From NCBI RefSeq assembly GCF_015160855.1, contig NZ_CP063373.1, positions 9,275,001-9,339,000 on the forward strand: 64,000 nt of DNA, read 5' to 3'. The notes beneath the pieces are model-generated. The model searched no databases and was not told the DNA's origin. It saw only the letters and a program-made list of their open reading frames with translations. The stretch's first letter is position 1. Each line of letters starts with the position of its first letter. Both the position numbers and the translations under genes were made by a program. The DNA comes from Streptomyces ferrugineus. Lineage in GTDB: Bacteria > Actinomycetota > Actinomycetes > Streptomycetales > Streptomycetaceae. This document shows positions 37,250-44,787 of this stretch, one piece after another.

Positions 37250-37435
37250 TTGCTTTCGGCTGCCCACGTGCTAGGCTCGCCGCAAGTTGCAGTTTGGTTT
37301 CCCTTGCAGTACAGAGCCTGCGGAGCATGTGACCGCGGGCTCTAGTCGTTTTCAGACGTATGCAGATGTGCGGCGCTTGCTTTTCACACTTGCAGGTTCT
37401 GGAGCAGGGCAACCCTTTGGGCCCAAGGAGGGCTT
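37250..37435 (+). promoter_or_regulatory. Promoter and long leader of the cold-shock gene
   Basis: A TTGCTT -35 (37250-37255) and TAGGCT -10 (37272-37277) are 16 bases apart. Transcription would begin near 37284, giving a 5' leader of about 150 bases that ends in AAGGAGGG five bases before the ATG. The leader is less G+C-rich than the surroundings. Long untranslated leaders are typical of cold-shock genes and affect their mRNA stability and translation. Confidence 0.6.
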
Positions 37436-37639
37436 ATGGCTACCGGAACCGTGAAGTGGTTCAACGCCGAAAAGGGCTTTGGTTTCATCGCCCAGGAGGG
37501 CGGCGGCCCCGACGTCTTCGTCCACTACTCCGCGATCAACGCGAACGGCTTCCGTTCGCTCGAAGAGAACCAGCAGGTGAGCTTCGACGTGACGCAGGGC
37601 CCGAAGGGCCCGCAGGCGGAGAACGTCACCGCCATCTGA
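37436..37639 (+). CDS. Cold-shock domain protein
   Basis: A 67-residue single-stranded nucleic-acid binding protein of the CspA type. RNP1 is KGFGFIAQ (about 13-20) and RNP2 is VFVHYS (27-32), the full five-strand cold-shock domain and nothing else. The ribosome site is excellent, which suggests high expression. Closely matches the Streptomyces SC 7.0-type cold-shock proteins. Confidence 0.96.
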   Translation: MATGTVKWFNAEKGFGFIAQEGGGPDVFVHYSAINANGFRSLEENQQVSFDVTQGPKGPQAENVTAI

Positions 37640-37677
37640 GGCCAGCGCCTCTGATCCGGAACGAATAGCAGTACCCA

Positions 37678-37716
37678 AGGAGCCCCTCGCCGCAAGGCAG
37701 CGGGGCTCCTGCCTTT
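37678..37716 (+). terminator. Intrinsic terminator of the cold-shock gene
   Basis: Arms AGGAGCCCC (37678-37686) and GGGGCTCCT (37702-37710) pair perfectly. They are followed by GCCTTTTC, giving the short T run that is rare in this window. It also separates the convergent regulator gene at 37738. Confidence 0.85.
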
Positions 37717-37737
37717 TCTCAGAGTTCCCGCTCCCTC

Positions 37738-38286
37738 TCAGACGTGCTGCATCACCAGCACGAACGTCGTCCCGGGCGCCAGCGCCTCGTACGAGTGCGG
37801 CACGTCCCCGCGATACGACATGTAGTCGCCCGGCCCCAGATCGACCTCCTCGCCCCGGGGCCCCGCCTTCACCCGCCCGGTGCTGACGATCAGATGCTCC
37901 ACACTCCCCGGAATGTGCGGCTCCGACTCACGGGCCGGGCCGGGTTCCGCGCGCAGGTGGTAGATGTCCCGGCGGGCGCCGGGCGGGCTGGCCGAGAGCA
38001 GGGTGGCCACGTAGTCCGCCCGCTCCGAGGCGACCGTCGGCCCCTCACCCGCCCGGATCACCTGCACCGCCGAGGCCGGCGGCTCCACCAGCACGCTGAA
38101 CGGCACCCCGAGCGCGACCCCCAGCGCCCACAGCGTCTCCACGCTGGGGTTTCCGCCGCCCGCCTCCAGCTGGGACAGCGTGGACTTCGCGATCCCCGCC
38201 CGTTTGGCCAGCTCGGACAGCGACAGCCCGACCCGGGTGCGCTCACGGCGCAGGGCGGCGGCGATCCAGGTGAGGGGCTCGCTCAT
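37738..38286 (-). CDS. XRE-family regulator with cupin domain
   Basis: A 182-residue regulator: N-terminal helix-turn-helix LSLSELAKRAGIAKSTLSQLE (about 21-41) and a C-terminal cupin with HIPGSVEHLIVSTGRV and PGDYMSYRGDVPHSYEA. Such proteins often repress a divergent transporter and sense its substrate. Here the divergent genes are azlC and azlD. A GTTCG/CGAAC inverted repeat lies in the shared promoter. It probably regulates azlCD and itself. The inducer is unknown. Confidence 0.9.
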   Translation of the reverse strand: MSEPLTWIAAALRRERTRVGLSLSELAKRAGIAKSTLSQLEAGGGNPSVETLWALGVALGVPFSVLVEPPASAVQVIRAGEGPTVASERADYVATLLSASPPGARRDIYHLRAEPGPARESEPHIPGSVEHLIVSTGRVKAGPRGEEVDLGPGDYMSYRGDVPHSYEALAPGTTFVLVMQHV

Positions 38287-38323
38287 GGCTTCACTTCCCG
38301 TCGTTCGCTACACAGGTACGTTC

Positions 38324-38339
38324 GTTCGCCTTGACGAAC
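38324..38339. promoter_or_regulatory. Inverted repeat in the XRE/azlC divergent promoter
   Basis: GTTCG (38324-38328) and CGAAC (38335-38339) surround CCTTGA, with further GTTCG copies at 38303 and 38320. A 5-6-5 repeat of this kind is the usual form of an XRE-dimer operator and lies about 35 bases from each start codon. Confidence 0.45.
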
Positions 38340-38367
38340 GGACGCTCGCTTGTTCATTCTGGAAAAC

Positions 38368-39054
38368 ATGCGTTCACTTCTCCGAACACCGATGATGGCA
38401 CCTCTGGTGCGCGACAGTGCACTGGTCTGGCTGGCGAGCGGGGTCGTCGGCGTCTCCTTCGGCGCCATCGCGGTCGCCGGCGGGCTGCCGCTCTGGGTGC
38501 CGGTGGTGATGTCGCTGGTCGTGTACGCGGGCTCGGCGCAGTTCAGCGCGGTCGGCGTGCTGCTGGCCGGGGGCGGACCGCTAGCCGCGGCGGCGACCGG
38601 GCTGTTCCTGAACACCCGCACGGCCGCGTTCAGCCTGGCCGTCGCCGATGTCATCGGCGGCCGTGGCCGCCTCGCCCGCTTCCTCGGCGCCCACCTGGTC
38701 ACCGACGAGACGGTCGCGTTCACGCTCGCCCAGCGGGATCCGGCACTGCGCCGGGCGGCCTTCTGGGTGAACGGGCTCGGCCTGTTCGCCGCCTGGAACA
38801 CCGGCGTCCTCGCCGGCGCGCTCGCCGGAACCGCACTCGGCGACACGGCGACCTACGGCCTCGACGCCGCCTTCCCCGCCGTACTGGTGGCCCTGGTCCT
38901 GCCGACCCTGCGCACGGACGCCCGGATACGACGGTGCGCGCTGCTCGGCGCCGCACTGGCCCTGGCGGTGACACCGGCCGTCCCGGCGGGGGTGCCGGTG
39001 CTGCTGGCGCTGGCGGGGCTGGTCCGGTACGGCCGTGGGGAGGCGTCGGCGTGA
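38368..39054 (+). CDS. azlC: AzlC-family branched-chain amino acid exporter subunit
   Basis: Large subunit of an AzlCD-type exporter of branched-chain amino acids (228 aa, about seven helices). Family features: SFGAIAVAGGLPLWVPVVMSL, VYAGSAQFSAVGVLLAGG and GAHLVTDETVAFTLA. The ATG at 38368 has GGAAA upstream. A TTG at 38350 is in frame. Its stop overlaps the start of a duplicated azlD fragment (GTGA). The 3' end is part of a tandem duplication. Confidence 0.92.
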   Translation: MRSLLRTPMMAPLVRDSALVWLASGVVGVSFGAIAVAGGLPLWVPVVMSLVVYAGSAQFSAVGVLLAGGGPLAAAATGLFLNTRTAAFSLAVADVIGGRGRLARFLGAHLVTDETVAFTLAQRDPALRRAAFWVNGLGLFAAWNTGVLAGALAGTALGDTATYGLDAAFPAVLVALVLPTLRTDARIRRCALLGAALALAVTPAVPAGVPVLLALAGLVRYGRGEASA

Positions 39055-39407
39055 ATGCCACGGTGGCCATGATCCTGGCGCTGGCGGTGGGGACGTACGC
39101 CTTCCGGCTGGTCGGCCCGGCGCTGCACGGGCGGGTGGAGCTGCCCGCGCGCGTCCAGGAGGTGCTGTCGGCGGCCGCGGTGGTGCTGCTGGTGGCGCTG
39201 CTGGCGACGGCCGGGCTGGGCCGGTGCGGCCGTGGGGAGGCGTCGGCGTGAGTGCCACGGTGGCCATGATCCTGGCGCTGGCGGTGGGGACGTACGCCTT
39301 CCGGCTGGTCGGCCCGGCCCTGCACGGGCGCGTGGAGTTGCCCGCGCGCGTCCAGGAGGTGCTGTCGGCGGCCGCGGTGGTGCTGCTGGTGGCGCTGCTG
39401 GCGACGG
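39016..39407 (+). repeat. 195-bp tandem duplication across the azlC-azlD junction
   Basis: Bases 39016-39210 and 39213-39407 are the same sequence with about six substitutions, at a period of 197 bases. The unit contains the last 13 codons of azlC and the first 53 or so of azlD. Because 197 is not a multiple of three, the copies lie in different frames, and the first copy ends at the repeated azlC stop. Confidence 0.93.
39051..39251 (+). pseudogene. Truncated azlD duplicate (66 codons)
   Basis: Encodes MNATVAMILALAVGTYAFRL and then the same first two helices as the intact azlD. It then runs into the duplicated azlC tail (GRCGRGEASA) and stops at 39251. It has its own GTG start, overlapping the azlC stop, so it can still be translated as a 66-residue two-helix peptide. 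The last helices of AzlD are missing. It is probably a non-functional by-product of the tandem duplication, but its open frame and few mutations suggest the event is recent. Confidence 0.85.
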
Positions 39408-39562
39408 GGGCGCTGACGGAGGGCGGTGGCTTCGCGGGGTGGGCGCGGCCGGTCGGGGTGCTGGCCGGGGGTGTGCTGGCGTGGCGCGGGGCGCCGTTCC
39501 CGGTGGTGGTGCTGGCCGCGGCCGGGGCCACCGCGCTGCTGCGGGCGGCGGGGCTGGCGTGA
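39248..39562 (+). CDS. azlD: AzlD-family transporter small subunit (intact copy)
   Basis: Small partner of AzlC (104 aa, four helices): TVAMILALAVGTYAFRLVG, then ARVQEVLSAAAVVLLVALLA, GWARPVGVLAGGVLAW and PFPVVVLAAAGATALL. The GTG start overlaps the stop of the truncated duplicate by four bases, preserving the GTGA coupling that originally linked it to azlC. Expression of this copy now requires reading through or reinitiating after the 66-codon fragment. Confidence 0.92.
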   Translation: MSATVAMILALAVGTYAFRLVGPALHGRVELPARVQEVLSAAAVVLLVALLATGALTEGGGFAGWARPVGVLAGGVLAWRGAPFPVVVLAAAGATALLRAAGLA

Positions 39563-39586
39563 GGGGGCCCATGGGAGCATCGCCGG

Positions 39587-39829
39587 GTGACCGATGGGGA
39601 AGAGAACGGCCAAAGGGAGAGCGGCGGGAGTGCCGCCGAGAACAAGCTGGCGACGGGGGTGTCCGTCGGGCTCTCCCTGGGCGCGAGCATCGGCCTCGTC
39701 CTCGGGATGACCGTCCTCGACGACCTGGCCCTCGGGCTGTCGCTGGGGATGTGCCTGGGCCTCGCCGTCGGCACCGGGGTCGCCGCCGGCCGGATGCGCG
39801 ACGGCGAGCAGGAGGACGGAGGCGAGTAG
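39587..39829 (+). CDS. Small hypothetical membrane protein
   Basis: An 80-residue protein of unknown family. A charged N-terminus (TDGEENGQRESGGSAAENK) precedes two Gly-rich hydrophobic segments (VSVGLSLGASIGLVLGM and ALGLSLGMCLGLAVGTGVAA) and an acidic end. The pattern resembles glycine-zipper membrane proteins. The GTG start has GGGAG upstream, 25 bases after azlD, so it may be co-transcribed. Confidence 0.65.
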   Translation: MTDGEENGQRESGGSAAENKLATGVSVGLSLGASIGLVLGMTVLDDLALGLSLGMCLGLAVGTGVAAGRMRDGEQEDGGE

Positions 39830-39857
39830 CCGCCCGCCTTCGCTAAGGTCCCCGGCC

Positions 39858-40508
39858 ATGACCGAAGCCGACTTCCTGACCACCACCCGCACCTTCTACG
39901 ACGCCATCGCCGAGGACTACGCGACCCTCTTCAAGGACGCGCTCGCACAGCGGCCCCTGGAGCGGGCGATGCTGGCGCTGTTCGCCGAACTCGTCGACGG
40001 GGACGGCCCGGTGGCCGACCTGGGCTGCGGTCCGGGCGAGGCGACCGGCCATCTCGCCTCGCTGGGGCTGCCGGTGTTCGGCATCGACCTGTCGGAGTCG
40101 ATGCTCGCGATCGCCCGCCGCGACCACCCGGGGCTGCGTTTCGAGCGGGGCTCCATGCTGGAGCTGGACATCCCGGACGGCACACTGTCCGGCGCCATGT
40201 CGTTCTACTCGTCCATCCACACCCCCGTGGCGGAACTCCCGGCGCTCTTCGCCGAGTTCCACCGCGTACTGGCCCCGGGCGCGCCGCTGCTCGTCGCGTT
40301 CCAGGCCGGCGACGAGCACCGCCACCACGACCGGCCCTTCGGTCACCCGGTCGCGCTCACCTTCCTGCGCCGCCGCCCGGAGGACATCGCCGAGCTGCTG
40401 ACAGCGGCCGGATTCGCCCTCGTCTCCCGGACGGTCCGCGAGCCGGACCCGGCGTTCGACGAGACGGCCGCGCAGGCGTTCCTGATCGTCCGCAAGCCCG
40501 CCGTCTGA
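39858..40508 (+). CDS. Class I SAM-dependent methyltransferase
   Basis: A 216-residue Methyltransf_11/25-type enzyme. Motif I VADLGCGPGEATGHLA (about 50-65) with the acidic residue in VFGIDLSESML, then SFYSSIHTPVAE and the post-motif RVLAPGAPLLVAFQ. The N-terminal FYDAIAEDYATLF is common in small-molecule methyltransferases. No neighbouring pathway identifies the substrate. Confidence 0.88.
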   Translation: MTEADFLTTTRTFYDAIAEDYATLFKDALAQRPLERAMLALFAELVDGDGPVADLGCGPGEATGHLASLGLPVFGIDLSESMLAIARRDHPGLRFERGSMLELDIPDGTLSGAMSFYSSIHTPVAELPALFAEFHRVLAPGAPLLVAFQAGDEHRHHDRPFGHPVALTFLRRRPEDIAELLTAAGFALVSRTVREPDPAFDETAAQAFLIVRKPAV

Positions 40509-40570
40509 GGCCGCTCAGAGTCCCGGCGAAGTCCTTCCGAGGCCGCTCAGAGAGTCCCGGCGATGTCCTT
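40507..40570. repeat. Short tandem duplication of a gene 3' end
   Basis: Bases 40507-40536 and 40539-40570 match except for one substitution and a two-base AG insertion. The second copy is the last codons and stop of the FAD dehydrogenase gene. The first is a partial echo beyond its stop. Confidence 0.8.
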
Positions 40571-42304
40571 GGCCGCGATGTACCCGAACGTCATCGCCGG
40601 GCCGATCGTCGAACCCGCGCCCGCGTAGCTGTGCCCCATGACGGCCGCGCTCGCGTTGCCGGCGGCGTACAGGCCCCGGATCACCGAGCCGTCCTCGCGC
40701 AGCACACGGGCGCGGGCGTCCGTGACCAGGCCGCCCTTGGTGCCGAGGTCGCCGGGGACGATCCGGAAGGCGTGGTACGGGGGGAGCCAGAGGGGCGCCA
40801 GGCAGGAGTTGGGGAGGACCGACGGGTCCGTGTAGTAGTGGTCGTAGGCGCTGTCGCCGCGGTGGAAGTCGGGGTCCTCACCTTTCAGGGCCTGGGAGTT
40901 GAAGCGGTCCACCGTGCTGCGCAGCGCCGCCGCCGGGACGCCGATCGAGGCGGCGAGCGCGTCCAGGGTCCAGGCCTTGTGGGCGGCGCCCGAGCCGTAC
41001 CAGTCGGCGGGGAGGGGCAGGGCCGGGGCGACGTCCTTGAAGAGATACCGGTTGCGGTAGTTCTGGTCGACGATCAGCCAGGACGGGATGGCCGGGCTGG
41101 TGTCGTTCACGTCGTACATCGTGTGGACGACGTCGCCGTAGGGGGCGGCCTCGTTGACGAACCGGGCGCCGGCCGCGTTGATCAGCAGACCGCCGGGGAG
41201 GGTGCGTTCGGCGAGGCAGAAGTACGGCCGGTCGGGGAGCGGGATCGCCGGGCCCCACCAGGCGTCGTCCATGAGGCCGAGCGCGGCGCCGAGACGCTGT
41301 CCGGCCCGGATGCCGTCGCCGGTGTTCTCCTTCGCGCCGACGGTCCAGTCCGTGCCGATGGGCCGGCGCTGGTAGCGCTCGCGCATCGCCGCGTTGTGCT
41401 CGAAGCCGCCCGAGCCGACGATCACGCCCCGGCGGGCGCGGACCAGGCCGGGGGTGCCGTCCCGGGTGACGACGGCGCCGCTCACGGTGCCGCCCTCGAC
41501 GTAGAGGTCGGTGAGCGGCGCGCCGAGCCACACGGGAACCCCCGCCGACCGCAGCCCCAGGCGCAGTCCGGCCGCCAGCGACTGCCCCATGGTCAGCGGC
41601 TTCTCCCCGCGCAGGGCCGCCGCCGTGCCCCGCGCCAGGCACTGGGCGGCCACCGCGGCCCCCTTGAGGTTCACCGCGGCCAGGGCCAGCCACTTGTAGT
41701 CGGCGCTGAAGACGACCAGTCCGGCCGGCACCTCCAGGTACGGCGGGTTCAGCCGGGCCAGTTCGGCGCCCAGGAGGTTGCCGTCGAGCTGGTCGGGCTC
41801 GATGGAGCGGCCGTTCGGCAGGCCGCCGGGCAGCTCGGGGTAGTAGTCGCTGTAGCCCTCCATCCAGCGGAACCGCAGCGGGCTGTTGGCCATGACGAAG
41901 GAGAGCATCGCCGGGCCGTGGGCGAGAAAGGCCCGCTGCCGGTCCGCGGGAACGTCCGGGCCGACGACGGCGGCGAGGTAGGCGGCGGCCTTCGCGGGCG
42001 TGTCCGGCACGCCCGCCGCGAGGATCACGGAGTTGTTGGGGATCCAGATCCCGGCACCGGACCGGGCGGCCGACCCGCCGAAGGTGGGCGCCTTCTCCAG
42101 CACCACACAGCTCAGGCCCTGCTTGGCGGCGGTGAGGGCGGCGGTCATGCCGGCGGCCCCGGAGCCGACGACCACGACGTCGTACGTACCGAGCAGGGGC
42201 AGATCGGCCGCATGGGCGGCGGTGAACCCGAGGGAGGCCGTGACCGTGCCCGCGGCACCGGCGGCGAGGAGGTGTCTTCGGGAAGGGTGCGCGCTGGTGG
42301 TCAT
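40547..42304 (-). CDS. Tat-exported FAD-binding dehydrogenase (ketosteroid dehydrogenase / fumarate reductase type)
   Basis: A 585-residue flavoprotein with a twin-arginine signal (SRRHLLAAGAAG, Arg9-Arg10) cleaved near AHAAD. FAD motif VVVVGSGAAGMTAALTAA, then GGSAARSGAGIWIPNN, GGFEHNAAMRERY and the C-terminal GLYAAGNASAAVMGHSYAGAG, all of the FAD_binding_2 family that includes 3-ketosteroid-delta-1-dehydrogenase. The ATG start at 42304 has GGGAG upstream. Divergent from a LysR gene, which probably controls it. No steroid genes are nearby, so the substrate is open. Confidence 0.87.
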   Translation of the reverse strand: MTTSAHPSRRHLLAAGAAGTVTASLGFTAAHAADLPLLGTYDVVVVGSGAAGMTAALTAAKQGLSCVVLEKAPTFGGSAARSGAGIWIPNNSVILAAGVPDTPAKAAAYLAAVVGPDVPADRQRAFLAHGPAMLSFVMANSPLRFRWMEGYSDYYPELPGGLPNGRSIEPDQLDGNLLGAELARLNPPYLEVPAGLVVFSADYKWLALAAVNLKGAAVAAQCLARGTAAALRGEKPLTMGQSLAAGLRLGLRSAGVPVWLGAPLTDLYVEGGTVSGAVVTRDGTPGLVRARRGVIVGSGGFEHNAAMRERYQRRPIGTDWTVGAKENTGDGIRAGQRLGAALGLMDDAWWGPAIPLPDRPYFCLAERTLPGGLLINAAGARFVNEAAPYGDVVHTMYDVNDTSPAIPSWLIVDQNYRNRYLFKDVAPALPLPADWYGSGAAHKAWTLDALAASIGVPAAALRSTVDRFNSQALKGEDPDFHRGDSAYDHYYTDPSVLPNSCLAPLWLPPYHAFRIVPGDLGTKGGLVTDARARVLREDGSVIRGLYAAGNASAAVMGHSYAGAGSTIGPAMTFGYIAAKDIAGTL

Positions 42305-42560
42305 GGGACAGCTCCCGCCTGGACGACTCCGCATATCTGAGGATGTGTCAGAAGTGCGAATGTGACGCGGATGCCTTGTGAAGTCAAGTGCGGGGAGAGG
42401 GAGTTGAGCGCCGCTTCCCACCCTTTTGGGTCGGCACCCGCCCCCTCCCCGCCATGGTCCGGACTCCGGCGAGGGCGAGGAGCGGGTTGCCGCCCGGGCC
42501 CGTCCAGGATCGTCGTACATCGGGCAAAGCCCAGTCAATCCTTGGGATTTGTGGCGACCT

Positions 42561-42576
42561 CCAAGAGTTAGCTTGG
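42561..42576. promoter_or_regulatory. Inverted repeat CCAAG-N6-CTTGG next to the LysR start
   Basis: CCAAG (42561-42565) and CTTGG (42572-42576) lie just upstream of the LysR ATG, and a further CTTGG at 42541-42545 forms a longer repeat with the first arm. LysR proteins bind such clustered half-sites in divergent promoters. The rest of the 277-base gap shows nothing definite. Confidence 0.45.
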
Positions 42577-42581
42577 GTGTC

Positions 42582-43487
42582 ATGACTCTCGACGACCTGC
42601 GGGTGTTCGTGGCCGTGTGCCGGGCCGGAAGTCTCAGCTCGGTGGCGCGGGAGCTGGGGTGTACGCAGTCGGCCGTGAGCCAGCATGTGAAGCGGCTGGA
42701 GCGGGAGACCGGGGTCGCGCTGCTGGAACGGCAGCCTCGCGGGGTGGTGCCGACACAGGCGGGGCGGGTGCTGGAGGCGGCGGCCGCCGAGGGGATGTCC
42801 GGGCTGGATCTGGCGCTGCGGCAGCTGCGGGATCTCGTCGACGGCGACAGCGGGTACGTGCGGGTGGCGACGGGCGCGACGACCGTACGGCACTTCATGT
42901 CGGAGGCGGTCGTCGCGTACCGGCGGCGCCACCCCCGGGTCAACCTGGAGTTCCGTACGGTGAGTTCGGGCCGCGGCAGCTTCGACGCGCTGGCCGACGG
43001 CACGCTCGACCTGGCCTGGATCACCCTCGGCCCACCGGTGCGCGGCATCGAGCAGCGGCCGGTGGTGGGGCTGCCGTGGGTGCTGGCGGTGCGGTGCGAC
43101 GATCCGCTGGCCGGGCGGCCGTACGTCGATGCCGGTGCCGACATGGGTGACGTACGGCTGATCCGGCTGCCGCCGAACTCCGCCTCGGCGGCCCATCTGG
43201 ACGCCGCCTGCGCCGAGTTGGGCGTCCGGTTCGCGCACGACACCAGCGTCGCCGACTGGGACACGGCGCTGCTGCTGGCCGAGCTGGGGGTCGGCCGGGC
43301 CGTGGTGCCCGCGCTGCCCGGACTGTCCGTCCCGGGCGACGGCGACCTGCGTCTGATCCCCGTCCCCGCGCTGCGGCCGCTGCCGGTCGGCTGGGCCGTG
43401 CGCCGCTGGGAGGCGCTCGGCCCGCCCGCCCGGGCGTTCGCGGACCTGGTGGAGAGCTACCGCCGGGCCCCCGGAACCGGCCGCTGA
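42582..43487 (+). CDS. LysR-family transcriptional regulator
   Basis: A 301-residue regulator: winged helix with SLSSVARELGCTQSAVSQHVKRLERETG (about 17-44) and LLERQPRGVVPTQAG, then a LysR substrate-binding domain. The ATG at 42582 begins the usual MTLDDLRVFVAV opening, so the longer upstream frame is not used. Divergent from the FAD dehydrogenase gene. It ends 12 bases before the convergent lipoprotein gene. Confidence 0.92.
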   Translation: MTLDDLRVFVAVCRAGSLSSVARELGCTQSAVSQHVKRLERETGVALLERQPRGVVPTQAGRVLEAAAAEGMSGLDLALRQLRDLVDGDSGYVRVATGATTVRHFMSEAVVAYRRRHPRVNLEFRTVSSGRGSFDALADGTLDLAWITLGPPVRGIEQRPVVGLPWVLAVRCDDPLAGRPYVDAGADMGDVRLIRLPPNSASAAHLDAACAELGVRFAHDTSVADWDTALLLAELGVGRAVVPALPGLSVPGDGDLRLIPVPALRPLPVGWAVRRWEALGPPARAFADLVESYRRAPGTGR

Positions 43488-43499
43488 CCGTCCGGGCGG

Positions 43500-44636
43500 C
43501 TACTTCAGGCCGATCTCCGCGCAGTCCGCCGCGTACTCGGAGGTGCAGATCTGGTCGACGGTGTAGACGCCGTCCTGGATCACCGTGTCCTTGATGTTCT
43601 TCTTCGTCAGGGCGACCACCGACACCAGCTGGGCCGGGATGTCGTCCTGGGTCGGGCTGTCGACCGAGTCCTGGGTGAGCGCGTCGAACTCGATGTTGCG
43701 GCCCTGGACCTTGTACACGGCCATCTTCGCGGCGTTGGTCGCCTCCAGCAGGAAGGACTTGTACACGGTCATGAACTGCTCGCCCGAGACGATCCGCTGC
43801 ACCGCCTCCAGGTTCGCGTCCTGCCCGGTCACCGGCGGGATCCTGCCCGCACCGGCCTCCTTGAGCGCGTCGATGACGGCGCCCGCCATGCCGTCGTTGG
43901 CGGAGTAGACGGCGGCGACGTCGCCGACCCCGACGGAGGCGATCGCCTTCTCCATGTTGGCCTTGGCCACCGCCGGCGACCACTTCTCGGTGTCGTACCT
44001 CTTGACGATGTTCACCTCGCCCTCGAGCTCCTCGAGGGCGCCCTTCTTGAACCGCGCCGTGTTCGGGTCGGCGGGGTCGCCGTTCATCATGACGACCTTG
44101 CCGGTCGCGGCCTTCGAGCCGAGTTCCTCGACGATGGCGCGGCCCTGGACCTCGCCGACGAGCTCGTTGTCGTGGGAGACGTACGCGTCGATGGGCCCCT
44201 CGGCGAGGCGGTCGTAGGCGATGACCGGGATGCCCGCGTCCTTGGCCTTCCGCACGTCCGGCGCGATGGCCTTGGAGTCCAGCGCGTCCACCAGGATGAC
44301 GTCCACCTCGTCGTCGATCATCTGCTGGAACTGCCGGCTCTGCTTCTTGGGGCTCGCCTCGGCGTTGGCGTAGACGACCTTGCCCTTGTTCTTGGTGAGG
44401 GTGCCGACCTCCTTCTTGATGAGCGGGTAGTCGAACTTCTCGAAGCGGGCGGTGTCCTTGTCGGGCAGCAGCAGGCCCACCGTGATGTCGTCCCCCTTCT
44501 CCGGCGACGCCGAGCTCTCACCGCCTCCGATGCCGTCGATGACGCCGCACGCGGTGAGCGACATCGCGGAGGCGGAGGCGGCGAGGGCTATGCCGAGACG
44601 GCGCATACCGGAGACGTGGGGGGTACGAGCGTTCAC
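43500..44636 (-). CDS. Sugar-binding lipoprotein of an ABC importer, orphan
   Basis: A periplasmic-binding-protein type 1 solute receptor (378 aa) close to XylF/ChvE. Lipobox SLTAC (Cys30), then DITVGLLLPDKDTARFEKFD, VDVILVDALDSKAIAP, DAGIPVIAYDRLAEGPIDAY, AVYSANDGMAGAVI and PPVTGQDANLEAVQRI. It would deliver a sugar such as xylose, but no ATPase or permease gene is adjacent. The GTG start at 44636 has GGAAGG seven bases upstream. An ATG ten codons in lies within the signal. A palindromic element upstream probably controls it. Confidence 0.9.
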   Translation of the reverse strand: MNARTPHVSGMRRLGIALAASASAMSLTACGVIDGIGGGESSASPEKGDDITVGLLLPDKDTARFEKFDYPLIKKEVGTLTKNKGKVVYANAEASPKKQSRQFQQMIDDEVDVILVDALDSKAIAPDVRKAKDAGIPVIAYDRLAEGPIDAYVSHDNELVGEVQGRAIVEELGSKAATGKVVMMNGDPADPNTARFKKGALEELEGEVNIVKRYDTEKWSPAVAKANMEKAIASVGVGDVAAVYSANDGMAGAVIDALKEAGAGRIPPVTGQDANLEAVQRIVSGEQFMTVYKSFLLEATNAAKMAVYKVQGRNIEFDALTQDSVDSPTQDDIPAQLVSVVALTKKNIKDTVIQDGVYTVDQICTSEYAADCAEIGLK

Positions 44637-44717
44637 TACTGGGCCTTCCGAGCGGAGGAGCGGTGTTGCTACCCGGGCTGGCGGTAGCCAACGCGGGGAC
44701 GTCATGTCACGTCAAGA

Positions 44718-44741
44718 GGTTGTCGTAACGACATGGCAACC
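44718..44741. promoter_or_regulatory. Nested palindrome upstream of the sugar-binding lipoprotein
   Basis: GGTTG (44718-44722) and CAACC (44737-44741) flank a 13-base palindrome TGTCGTAACGACA (44721-44733). It lies about 85-120 bases before the GTG start. The symmetrical form fits a LacI or ROK sugar-responsive repressor, none of which is encoded in the window. Confidence 0.5.
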
Positions 44742-44787
44742 GTTTCCCCCTGGAAGGCGACGACCGGGCGATCCCGCCGATCGAGGG

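Noticed and set aside
39232..39846. Gly/Arg-rich 204-codon frame overlapping azlD and the small membrane gene
   Set aside because: It is out of frame with two supported genes and has no similarity or ribosome site.
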